Position numbers and translations under genes: made by a program. A stretch of DNA of 5,597 bases from Puniceicoccales bacterium (lineage in GTDB: Bacteria; Verrucomicrobiota; Verrucomicrobiia; Opitutales; UBA953), in the NCBI GenBank assembly GCA_031284845.1, contig JAITXH010000219.1:1-5597 (forward strand), given 5' to 3'. This document shows positions 1 to 5,597 of this stretch, in pieces. A model generated the notes under the pieces. The model had not been told where the DNA came from, did not search any database, and saw nothing but the letters and a program-made list of their open reading frames with translations. Each line of letters opens with the position of its first letter. The first letter of the stretch is position 1.

Positions 1-468
1 ATCCGTCAGGTGCCTCCGATGGCGTGGCTCCCGCTCATCGTCCTGTGGATCGGCGCGGGCGATCTCGCCAAGACCATCATCATCGGCAAAGCCGTTTTCT
101 TTCCGGTTTTTCTGAACACCCTTCAAGGTATCCGCGGCACCTCCCGCGAATACATTGAGGTCGGGCATATTTTCGCCTACAACCGCTGGCGCCTTCTCTG
201 GCGCATAGTCCTCCCTTCCGCTTTGCCCAGTATTTTCGTCGGTTTGCGCTTCGGCGCAGGAGTCTCATGGGCCGTCCTCATCATGGCCGAGATGCTGGGT
301 GCCCGGCGCGGCCTTGGCTTCATTCTCATCCGTTCGCAGGAGCTAATGCACAGCGACCAGCTCTTTGTTATCATCACCATCATCGGGCTTGTCGGCTTCA
401 TCATAGATGTTGGCCTGCGCCGCCTCGAAAAACACCTCCTGCGCTGGAAGCGCGGCTATGAGGGCTAA
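1..468 (+). CDS. ABC importer permease, SsuC/TauC type (5' end missing)
   Basis: Inner-membrane permease subunit of an ABC importer in the nitrate/sulfonate/taurine group. The frame is open from base 1 and ends at TAA 466-468, leaving 155 C-terminal residues of a family usually about 250-280 long, so the gene begins upstream. Residues about 50-84 form the cytoplasmic EAA loop that docks on the ATPase, with Glu53, Gly55 and a Leu-Pro pair at 71-72 followed by a GLRFGAG segment. The C-terminal part has the typical W-x-V-L-I-x-A-E-M-L-G motif (90-100), a GLGF turn (104-107) and a last hydrophobic segment (about 121-137) before a basic tail. The GTG at base 10 is an internal Val codon, not a start. 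The ATPase gene at 1018 is the obvious partner, and a periplasmic binding protein is expected upstream. The substrate cannot be read from a permease of this class. Confidence 0.92.
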   Translation: MRQVPPMAWLPLIVLWIGAGDLAKTIIIGKAVFFPVFLNTLQGIRGTSREYIEVGHIFAYNRWRLLWRIVLPSALPSIFVGLRFGAGVSWAVLIMAEMLGARRGLGFILIRSQELMHSDQLFVIITIIGLVGFIIDVGLRRLEKHLLRWKRGYEG

Positions 469-513
469 ACCGTAAAGTCCCCTAAGTTCCTTAGAAGCGG
501 CCTTTCGGAAAAC

Positions 514-526
514 TGAAAAATTTTCA
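514..526. repeat. Perfect A/T-rich inverted repeat upstream of flavoprotein gene
   Basis: TGAAAA at 514-519 and TTTTCA at 521-526 are exact reverse complements around a single central A, ending 22 bases before the ATG at 549. A second short perfect hairpin, CTAAG-TTC-CTTAG, lies at 482-494. Both fall in the 80-base gap between the permease and the flavoprotein gene. The 13-base palindrome could be an operator half-site pair, or may be chance in an AT-rich patch. It does not match a Fur box or another operator I recognise. Confidence 0.3.
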
Positions 527-548
527 CCACCAACACACCACAACTACA

Positions 549-1010
549 ATGAGCACAGAACAAAAACAAACAGTCCACGACTACATCGCCCGCACGCGAG
601 TGGCCTTTCTCGCCATTGATCGCGAAGATCACACGCCCACTATTCGCCCCATCGGCAGCTTCGCTCCCGTCGCCCCCGGCGCAATAGATCTCTTTTTCTC
701 CGCACCGCGCGATTCTGAGAAAGCCCGCGCCCTGCGCCTCCACCCGCGCATCAACTTCTACTTCCAGCACGATGGGCAGGAGATCTCCGCCTACAAAGCC
801 GTCTCCCTCATCGGCAACGCCTCCGAAGTCCACGCCAGCACCGAAGGCTACGAGCAGGCCGTCGCCGCACTCTCCGCCCGCAGCCCCCACTTCAAGGCCC
901 GTGTCGAGAAAGGCGAACTCGCCGGCACGGCCATATTCCGCGTCACCGCGACCGAAGTGCGTTATTCAGATTTTGCGCAAACACGCGGCATCCAGAAAAT
1001 CCAACTCTGA
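549..1010 (+). CDS. PNPOx-like split-barrel flavoprotein (pyridoxamine 5'-phosphate oxidase family)
   Basis: A 153-residue cytoplasmic protein of the FMN-binding split-barrel superfamily (PNPOx-like, general stress protein 26 type). Visible landmarks are the first barrel strands TRVAFLAIDRED-HTPTIRPIG (about 16-36), the DLFFSAPRDSEKARAL segment (47-62) where a Ser/Lys-containing loop usually binds the FMN phosphate, the following LHPRINFYF strand (64-72), the SLIGNASEV strand (86-94) and a closing IFRVTATEVRYSDF strand (129-142). No signal peptide or membrane segment is seen. The length fits single-domain members; true PdxH enzymes are longer, so vitamin B6 synthesis is unlikely. Family members bind FMN, F420 or heme and the reaction cannot be read from sequence. 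The gene sits between an importer permease and its ATPase, 7 bases before the latter, which suggests co-expression. The start has no Shine-Dalgarno: bases 516-548 contain no G at all. Confidence 0.87.
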   Translation: MSTEQKQTVHDYIARTRVAFLAIDREDHTPTIRPIGSFAPVAPGAIDLFFSAPRDSEKARALRLHPRINFYFQHDGQEISAYKAVSLIGNASEVHASTEGYEQAVAALSARSPHFKARVEKGELAGTAIFRVTATEVRYSDFAQTRGIQKIQL

Positions 1011-1017
1011 TCGCGCT

Positions 1018-1857
1018 ATGCCACTCGCCTCTGTCGCCGTGCCTGTGACGCCGACTGCCACGCCATTCGCCGCGTCTGCACGCACCGTGGATGTGGACGC
1101 ACGTCACATCACCAAAGTCTTTCCCGCCCGGCATGGCGGCAATGCCGTCATAGCCCTTGACGATGTGAGCTTGCTCATCCCCGCGGGTGAGTTCGTCTCC
1201 ATTGTCGGTGCCAGCGGCTGCGGCAAGACCACCCTCCTGCGCATCATCGCCGGTCTTGAGAATGAATACACGGGCGACCTTACGCTTGGCGGGCAACCTG
1301 TCCTCGGCCCCGGCCCCGACAAGGGCGTCGTCTTTCAGGATCACCGCCTTCTCCCCTGGCTCACAGTCGAGCAAAACGTCGGCTTCGGTCTCCTCGATTT
1401 GCCAAAAGAAGAACAACGCGAACGCATAGATAAATATATCCGCCTCGTCGGGCTTAAAGGCTTTGAGCGGGCGTGGCCTTCGCAGCTTTCCGGCGGCATG
1501 GCCCAACGCGCCGCCATCGCCCGCGCCCTCGTCAACAAACCCCGCATCCTTTTGTTGGACGAACCGCTCGGTGCCCTCGACGCCATCACGCGCATCTACA
1601 TGCAACGCGAGTTGGAGAAAATCTGGTTTGAGGAGCAAATCACCATGGTCATGGTCACGCACGACGTAGAAGAAGCGCTTTATTTGAGCGACACCGTCGT
1701 CGTCATGTCCTCGCGCCCGGGCCGCGTGAAACGCATTCAGGGCAATCCGATTGTCCGTCCCCGCGACCGCGAAAATTCCACCTTCCAAGATGTCCGCCGT
1801 GAATTGCTTATCGAACTGGAACTGCAAACCAAAGCGCAATTCGCCTACGAGATCTGA
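1018..1857 (+). CDS. ABC importer ATPase, SsuB/TauB type
   Basis: A 279-residue nucleotide-binding subunit that would drive the permease encoded at 1-468. All catalytic motifs are intact: Walker A GASGCGKTT (64-72, Lys70), Q-loop Gln107 in VVFQD, signature LSGGM (157-161), Walker B ILLLDEP (177-183, Asp181/Glu182), D-loop GALD (185-188) and H-loop His215 in MVTHDVEEAL. The LLPWLTVEQNV stretch after the Q-loop and the SSRPGRV segment (231-237) are typical of the nitrate/sulfonate/taurine ATPases. The chosen ATG lies 7 bases after the flavoprotein stop. The frame is open further upstream, but that part overlaps the flavoprotein gene and reads as low-complexity Pro/Ser/Arg. The first 25 or so residues (Ala/Thr/Pro/Val-rich) are a non-conserved extension. 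No clear Shine-Dalgarno precedes the ATG, so a slightly later GTG start is possible. Confidence 0.95.
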   Translation: MPLASVAVPVTPTATPFAASARTVDVDARHITKVFPARHGGNAVIALDDVSLLIPAGEFVSIVGASGCGKTTLLRIIAGLENEYTGDLTLGGQPVLGPGPDKGVVFQDHRLLPWLTVEQNVGFGLLDLPKEEQRERIDKYIRLVGLKGFERAWPSQLSGGMAQRAAIARALVNKPRILLLDEPLGALDAITRIYMQRELEKIWFEEQITMVMVTHDVEEALYLSDTVVVMSSRPGRVKRIQGNPIVRPRDRENSTFQDVRRELLIELELQTKAQFAYEI

Positions 1858-1879
1858 GGAAAAATAAAAACTAGGAACT

Positions 1880-1884
1880 GAGGA
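1880..1884 (+). promoter_or_regulatory. Strong Shine-Dalgarno of the exported-protein gene
   Basis: GAGGA lies six bases before the ATG at 1891 and fixes that start. The octamer CTGAGGAA around it (1878-1885) is also present at 1854-1861, overlapping the TGA stop of the ATPase gene. The other forward genes in the window have no comparable site, so this protein may be translated more strongly than its neighbours. Confidence 0.7.
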
Positions 1885-1890
1885 ATATTT

Positions 1891-4290
1891 ATGAAAACAA
1901 CACGCAGCACTACTCGTCTTTTCGCCCGTGCCTTCACGCTTTCAGCACTGCCGCTCGTCTTTGCGGCAAGCTTGATCGTGGCCACGACGACCGCCAATTC
2001 CTCATTTGCCTCAGAGTGCTGCGTTAGTCAGGAGCAACTCGCCGCTGCCGCTACCGAAAATGCTGCGCTGTTTTCGGCGTCGGCTCCTCTAGAGATTCTC
2101 TGGACGGCGACTGCCAGTTCGACTTGGGATTACACCTCCCTCAACTGGAACGATACCGCCACGGGCGATATTGCAGCCTTTGCGTCCAGCGCACACGTTA
2201 CCTTCGACACCACCGTTGCCGCCGCCAGCCGCACCGTCACCATAGGGCAGGGCGACGTGACTCCCGGCAGTGTCACCGTCAACGGCACCGGCTACGTTTT
2301 TAACGGTGAGGGCTCCATTCTCTCTACGGGTTTCCTCAAAAAGCTCGGCTCCGGCACGCTCACTATCAACACAGCGGGCAATGTCTTTGTCGGCGGCGCC
2401 ACTGTTATAGAAGGCACGCTTGCCGTCAGCAAAGATGCCGCACTTGGGGAAATGCCCACCATCGCGCTCAGCGACGGCACCAGCTTCCGCGCGAACAATA
2501 CCGCGCAGACCGTCCACCACCTCCACCTCGCGCCCGCGGCTAACTACCGCATCGGCACCGGTGCCAAAGATGGTAACGGCACGCTCCTCGAGTCCGGTGG
2601 TTCACTTCACATTCACGAAAGCGCCCGAGTGGATGGCATTGTCGCCGGATATACTGTTCACGTCATGCCCACCCCCGATGATATGCACGACGAATACTAT
2701 CGTGGCACCGCCGTCATCGAAAATCACGGCATTACCGACGGGGTCGGCGTATGGCTCGCAGACAGCCTTGAGAACCATGGCACCTTCACTGCTGCCACGC
2801 TTGACATCGGCGAAATCGTGAACCACGGCACGCTCAATGTCTTCGCCGCCGACGGCACTTCTGCCCCGTGGTTCATCAGCTCCTTTGCCGGAGAAGCCGC
2901 CCACGCGCCTTCCGCCGGGAGCATTGTCGCCGATATACTCCACAATCACGGCACACTCAACGCCGACACCATCTCAGTCGTGCACTTTGAGAATCACGGC
3001 ACCATCAACGCCACAACACTGGGCGATGGCAGTGGCGTCGTCCTCCGGGCAGATGGGCACATCGTGTTCGGCAGTGGCTCGAAGCTGGCGTTTGACCTGC
3101 AAGATGCCACGCAGACGGGCCGGGTGTTGCTGACGCTCAATACGCCGGAGATCCGCAACGGCAGCGGCAATGTGGCCATAGGCACGGGCACGGTAGAACT
3201 GCACAACACCGGGGCGCTTACCCCCGGCGTCTATACACTGGTGGATATTGGAGCGGTGGCCAACGGCTACACATCCGTCGTCCCCACTGGAAACATTGTC
3301 GTGAAAGACAACATCGTGAGCCATCTGCATTTCGGGTTACAGACGGATTCCACGCAACGCCTGCTACAGTTAGTCGTAACAGAGCCTGAGATCAAAATTG
3401 TGGATGCACCTGCCGCCCTGGTGACGAAGGGAGCGAAGCTCACCGCGCCGCCGGTTCCCAAAGGCGCGAAGGCCGTTTATCAGTGGTATTTCACTGGCGC
3501 CGACGGCAACGCGGTTCGCATTCCCAATGCCAACAAGAGCACTTACACAGCCAAGGCCAACGGCACCGGCCTCTACACGGTCGAGGTGTCTTACACGCCA
3601 AAGGGCGCGGCGTCGCCGGTCTCTGATGCAAAGAGCTATGCGGTGGAACTTTTCTCTGCGCCGAAAATCGCGACACAAAATGGTTTTGCGATTTCTCAGT
3701 TTGGCGCGACGAACACAGGCACCGTAAACAGTATCGTCCAAGGCGAGTCGTTGACATTTACGGTGACGCTGGATCAGGCCAACTCAGGCGGGCTGGACTT
3801 TGTCTGGCTCGTGAACGGCAAGGAGCTTCCCGGCAATCGCCACAGTTATTCCGCGTATGTTCACTCAGACACGTTCACCTTGGCGAATGTCGGCGCGGAT
3901 GGCAAAGCACCGAAGGTAAGTGTCCGTGTGGAGACACGGGCAAAGGATGCCAAGGGCAAGTCTCTGGCCAGTGTGACGAGCAAGGTCTTCACACCGAAGT
4001 TAGTCCTGCCGCCAAGCGCCGCAAAAATTACGACGAAAAAATTGACAGTCCGGGTCGGCAAATCGCTGACTTTGGCGGCGCAAGGAAAGGGCACCGCACA
4101 ATTGATTTACACTTGGTATCATGAGGGCACCGCGGCCCCCTTGCAAAGTGGCACGAAGTCAAGCTACGTGATTCAGAACGCGACTTCCGCCGCTGCCGGT
4201 TCCTACTACGTCGTGGTGACGAATGCACAAACCGCGAGTGGCGGTTACAACGCTCCCTCAGCCCCCGTGGTGGTAACCGTGGCACCGTAA
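1891..4290 (+). CDS. Exported beta-helix / Ig-like domain protein with autotransporter-associated repeat
   Basis: A 799-residue exported protein of unknown function. Residues 1-40 look like a Sec signal peptide (basic start, hydrophobic core about 15-31, probable cleavage after Ala40). The mature end begins S-E-C-C, and Cys43 and Cys44 are the only cysteines. Residues 69-140 are the W-T/NWN region that often precedes autotransporter-associated beta-strand repeats, and 148-178 is one such repeat (LKKLGSGTLTI ... GGATVIEGTL). Residues 205-377 are His-rich with five NHG motifs, consistent with a parallel beta-helix. From about 500 there are Ig-like domains: 500-587, a less regular one at 590-703, and a typical one at 710-798 with a central Tyr-Thr-Trp-Tyr and a GSYYVVVTN strand. 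There is no C-terminal beta-barrel and no PEP-CTERM or LPXTG anchor, so it is probably periplasmic or secreted. It starts 33 bases after the ATPase stop, suggesting co-transcription. Leucine codon choice changes sharply near residue 390. Adhesion or ligand binding is plausible but unproven. Confidence 0.87.
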   Translation: MKTTRSTTRLFARAFTLSALPLVFAASLIVATTTANSSFASECCVSQEQLAAAATENAALFSASAPLEILWTATASSTWDYTSLNWNDTATGDIAAFASSAHVTFDTTVAAASRTVTIGQGDVTPGSVTVNGTGYVFNGEGSILSTGFLKKLGSGTLTINTAGNVFVGGATVIEGTLAVSKDAALGEMPTIALSDGTSFRANNTAQTVHHLHLAPAANYRIGTGAKDGNGTLLESGGSLHIHESARVDGIVAGYTVHVMPTPDDMHDEYYRGTAVIENHGITDGVGVWLADSLENHGTFTAATLDIGEIVNHGTLNVFAADGTSAPWFISSFAGEAAHAPSAGSIVADILHNHGTLNADTISVVHFENHGTINATTLGDGSGVVLRADGHIVFGSGSKLAFDLQDATQTGRVLLTLNTPEIRNGSGNVAIGTGTVELHNTGALTPGVYTLVDIGAVANGYTSVVPTGNIVVKDNIVSHLHFGLQTDSTQRLLQLVVTEPEIKIVDAPAALVTKGAKLTAPPVPKGAKAVYQWYFTGADGNAVRIPNANKSTYTAKANGTGLYTVEVSYTPKGAASPVSDAKSYAVELFSAPKIATQNGFAISQFGATNTGTVNSIVQGESLTFTVTLDQANSGGLDFVWLVNGKELPGNRHSYSAYVHSDTFTLANVGADGKAPKVSVRVETRAKDAKGKSLASVTSKVFTPKLVLPPSAAKITTKKLTVRVGKSLTLAAQGKGTAQLIYTWYHEGTAAPLQSGTKSSYVIQNATSAAAGSYYVVVTNAQTASGGYNAPSAPVVVTVAP
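2719..3021 (+). repeat. Five NHG repeats within the exported protein (beta-helix rungs)
   Basis: The coding sequence contains five copies of an x-N-H-G-(T/I) unit, with Asn at protein residues 278, 295, 311, 352 and 368 (codons starting 2722, 2773, 2821, 2944 and 2992). The spacings are 17, 16, 41 and 16 residues. Four copies continue as NHGT plus a short hydrophobic strand (FTAATL, LNVFAA, LNADTI, INATTL). The DNA core aay-cay-ggc-a is shared, but synonymous positions differ, so the repeats are not recent copies. A 16-17 residue period with a recurring Asn suits rungs of a right-handed parallel beta-helix with a stacked Asn turn. Confidence 0.75.
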
Positions 4291-4361
4291 AGGGAGCAAA
4301 ACCTAAGAACTAGACAATGCATCTCGTGCCGACATCCGCATCGCTGCAAGCGCCCTTGGGA

Positions 4362-4382
4362 GCGCGGGTCTCCGACTCGCGC
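4362..4382. terminator. Candidate hairpin between convergent genes
   Basis: Bases 4362-4369 (GCGCGGGT) pair with 4375-4382 (ACTCGCGC) in an 8-base stem with one G-T pair and a five-base loop. The hairpin lies in the 116-base gap between the stop of the exported-protein gene (4290) and the stop of the minus-strand lipoprotein (4407), where a bidirectional terminator would be expected. No T-tract follows on either strand, so it is not a standard intrinsic terminator. Rho-assisted ending or chance pairing in GC-rich DNA are equally possible. Confidence 0.3.
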
Positions 4383-4406
4383 CGCCAACGCCGCACCGGC
4401 ACCGTC

Positions 4407-4805
4407 TCAGGGTTTCACGCGCTGGAGGACTATCAACTGAATCTCCCGCGCTTCGTCGTCTTTGAATTCCGCAGGAAAGCTCTGGTGGGAAAGGCAAAGT
4501 TTGAGGGCATCGCCCTCGATGCTGTAGATGCCCTGGGCATCGCCCACCGTAGCAAATCGCTGGGGCACCTTCATGACAATGCGGCTCGGCGTTTCGGCAA
4601 GCAAAGTGTAGGTGGTGGTATCCACAGCGTCACCATCAGTCACGGTGACCTGATTGCCAGCAAACGTAAAGAGAAGCGGCTTCTCTCTACTGTCGGCTTT
4701 CCAAGTGCCTTGCAGGGCTTGGGTGTCTTTTTCCAACTGAGAAGGGCAGCCAGAGGCAAAGACCAGAGTGATAGCGGCGAAGAACGAAAGAATAAATCGT
4801 TTCAT
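4407..4805 (-). CDS. Small lipoprotein, TIGR03067-like (lipocalin-like) domain
   Basis: A 132-residue predicted lipoprotein. Residues 1-19 form a lipoprotein signal peptide (basic MKR, hydrophobic core, FASG before Cys20, the lipid-modified residue). The mature part begins with DTQALQGTWKADS (27-39) and contains GIYSIEGDALKLCLS (92-106) and a closing strand LIVLQRVKP (124-132). These are the start, middle and end landmarks of the TIGR03067 domain, a small beta-sheet domain of unknown function frequent in Planctomycetes and Verrucomicrobia. The frame could be extended 28 codons upstream to an ATG at 4887-4889, but that would bury the signal peptide, so the ATG at 4803-4805 is chosen. An AGAAG stretch just upstream is a weak ribosome-binding site. 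The gene is convergent with the exported protein and divergent from the FtsX-type permease. A role in the cell envelope can be inferred, but not the ligand. Confidence 0.83.
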   Translation of the reverse strand: MKRFILSFFAAITLVFASGCPSQLEKDTQALQGTWKADSREKPLLFTFAGNQVTVTDGDAVDTTTYTLLAETPSRIVMKVPQRFATVGDAQGIYSIEGDALKLCLSHQSFPAEFKDDEAREIQLIVLQRVKP

Positions 4806-4833
4806 GCGGGGTCTTCTAGCAGTCGTCGCCGCG

Positions 4834-4900
4834 TTGCCAAGGCAATTCTCGGGAACAGTGACGGCAGCGCTGTTTCCCGCCGCTCCCATTTTTAATTTTT
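4834..4900. promoter_or_regulatory. Divergent intergenic region with two inverted repeats
   Basis: The 107-base gap between the divergent starts at 4805 (-) and 4913 (+) should hold both promoters. It contains a perfect inverted repeat TTGCC-AA-GGCAA at 4834-4845. A second, longer dyad pairs 4850-4858 with 4870-4879 (nine pairs, one bulged T, eleven-base loop). An AT-rich run at 4889-4900 includes TTTAAT (4891-4896), a five-of-six match to a bacterial -10 element for the plus strand, but with no convincing -35. The dyads could be operators or a 5' leader hairpin. The T-run begins nine bases after the second stem, too far for a typical intrinsic terminator. Confidence 0.35.
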
Positions 4901-4912
4901 AACTGAAAACCG

Positions 4913-5597
4913 ATGTTTCCGCTCATCCTTCAATCACTCCTTAGGCGCCGCTGGCAATCGCTCGCGGCTCTCCTCGGCGTGACACTCGGCGCGGCAATAC
5001 TCCTCGGCACCTTCCTTCTTCAACAAGGCCTCTCTCAGGGCATCGAGCGCGGACGCCGCCAACTCGGTGCCGATCTCCTCATCGTCCCCGCCAACGCCAC
5101 CGTTGACCCCGATAAGGCACTCTTCGCCGGCTCACCCATCCACGCCTACATGAAGCGCTCTCTCGCCGACGACGTTCGCCGCGTTCCGGGTGTCAAGCGC
5201 GTCGAGGCCCAATTCTTCACCCACACGCTCCGCCTCTCCTGCTGCAGCGGCGATACCGAGACGCGCCTCATCGGGATTGAAGAAGGCACACTGCGCCGCC
5301 TCGCGCCGCTCTCCGTCCACTCGCGCCCTGCTCTGGAGGCCGGAGAGGTCGTCATCGGCGCACGGATCTTCCCGCAAATCGGCAAGCCCGGTGCCCTTGT
5401 GGAAATCCTCGGCAAAGTCTTCCGTGTCGCATGGCGACTCGACGCCACCGGTGCCAGTCTCGACCATTCCATCTTGCTCCCGATTGACGCCGCCCGCGCG
5501 CTCGCCGCCCAGAGCGACGCGCTCCGTCCGGTGTGGGCAGACGCCGGTCAACCTACCGGTCTCGTCTCCGCGCTCCTCGTCGAGACCACCGACCCCG
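4913..5597 (+). CDS. FtsX/MacB-type ABC transporter permease (3' end missing)
   Basis: The first 228 residues of an inner-membrane permease of the FtsX/MacB class; the frame is still open at the window end. Residues 1-15 are a short cytoplasmic segment with a basic RRRW, and about 16-38 is the first membrane helix (SLAALLGVTLGAAILLGTFL). The remainder resembles the large extracytoplasmic MacB-type periplasmic core domain: LGADLLIVPANA (51-62), a VPGVKRVEAQFFTHTLRLSCCSG stretch (about 91-113), RLIGIE (118-123) and EVVIGARI (145-152), which is the usual new-conformation strand of the family. Cys110 and Cys111 are adjacent in the extracytoplasmic domain. The ATG at 4913 gives the normal short N-terminus of the family; no Shine-Dalgarno is visible. 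The cognate ATPase and remaining helices should lie downstream. Members of this class either extrude substrates or work on lipoproteins, and some occur in iron-uptake clusters. The substrate here is unknown. Confidence 0.9.
   Translation, partial: MFPLILQSLLRRRWQSLAALLGVTLGAAILLGTFLLQQGLSQGIERGRRQLGADLLIVPANATVDPDKALFAGSPIHAYMKRSLADDVRRVPGVKRVEAQFFTHTLRLSCCSGDTETRLIGIEEGTLRRLAPLSVHSRPALEAGEVVIGARIFPQIGKPGALVEILGKVFRVAWRLDATGASLDHSILLPIDAARALAAQSDALRPVWADAGQPTGLVSALLVETTDP

Noticed and set aside
482..494. CTAAG-TTC-CTTAG hairpin after the permease stop as a terminator
   Set aside because: The stem is only five AT-containing pairs with a three-base loop and no T-tract follows; it is too weak to call.
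514..526. Fur or other named operator
   Set aside because: The 13-base palindrome does not match the Fur consensus or other operators I recognise, so only an unnamed inverted repeat is reported.
772..1017. Upstream extension of the ATPase frame
   Set aside because: It overlaps the well-supported flavoprotein gene in another frame and reads as Pro/Ser/Ala low complexity; the ATG at 1018 fits the family.
943..1839. 298-codon open frame on the minus strand opposite the ATPase gene
   Set aside because: It is antisense to an ATPase with every catalytic motif intact, has no recognisable domain, and long antisense frames are common in GC-rich genes.
4806..4889. 28-codon N-terminal extension of the lipoprotein
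   Set aside because: It would place a non-conserved polar stretch before the signal peptide and lies in the divergent promoter gap.
4317..4895. 192-codon plus-strand frame opposite the lipoprotein
   Set aside because: No domain, signal or hydrophobic segment is seen, while the minus strand has a clear lipobox and TIGR03067 landmarks.
5132..5551. Minus-strand open frames opposite the FtsX-type permease
   Set aside because: They are shadows of a recognisable permease coding frame and match nothing I know.

Overview
The window is a GC-rich bacterial segment, most likely from Verrucomicrobiota and perhaps an Opitutaceae-like lineage. Three things suggest this: a secreted protein combining an autotransporter-associated beta-strand repeat with C-terminal Ig-like domains, a small lipoprotein of the TIGR03067 type known mainly from Planctomycetes/Verrucomicrobia, and translation starts that mostly lack Shine-Dalgarno sequences. 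The assignment rests on family recognition only; there is no marker gene here.

Layout: (1) 1-468 (+) is the 3' part of an SsuC/TauC-type ABC permease. (2) 549-1010 (+) is a small flavin-binding split-barrel protein (PNPOx-like). (3) 1018-1857 (+) is the matching SsuB/TauB-type ATPase. (4) 1891-4290 (+) is a 799-residue exported protein with a beta-helix-like N-terminal half carrying five NHG repeats and a C-terminal half of Ig-like domains. (5) 4407-4805 (-) is a small lipoprotein, convergent with gene 4. (6) 4913-5597 (+) is the 5' part of a FtsX/MacB-type ABC permease, divergent from gene 5 across a 107-base gap that contains two inverted repeats.

Genes 1 to 4 lie on one strand with gaps of 80, 7 and 33 bases and could form one operon. 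The permease and ATPase would be the membrane and energy parts of an importer whose substrate-binding protein is not in the window and may lie upstream of base 1. The flavoprotein between them hints at a substrate handled by flavin chemistry (sulfonate, flavin/heme or a cofactor precursor are possibilities), but the sequence does not fix the substrate. The exported protein has the only strong Shine-Dalgarno site of the forward genes. The lipoprotein and the FtsX permease form a separate divergent pair.

The strongest unusual signals are an abrupt change of leucine codon choice inside gene 4 at its domain boundary (a probable chimera), a His-rich beta-helix with a vicinal Cys pair in the mature N-terminus of the same protein, and a second vicinal Cys pair in the extracytoplasmic domain of the FtsX permease. 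No RNA genes, CRISPR arrays or insertion sequences were seen, and there is no gene-free stretch above 300 bases.
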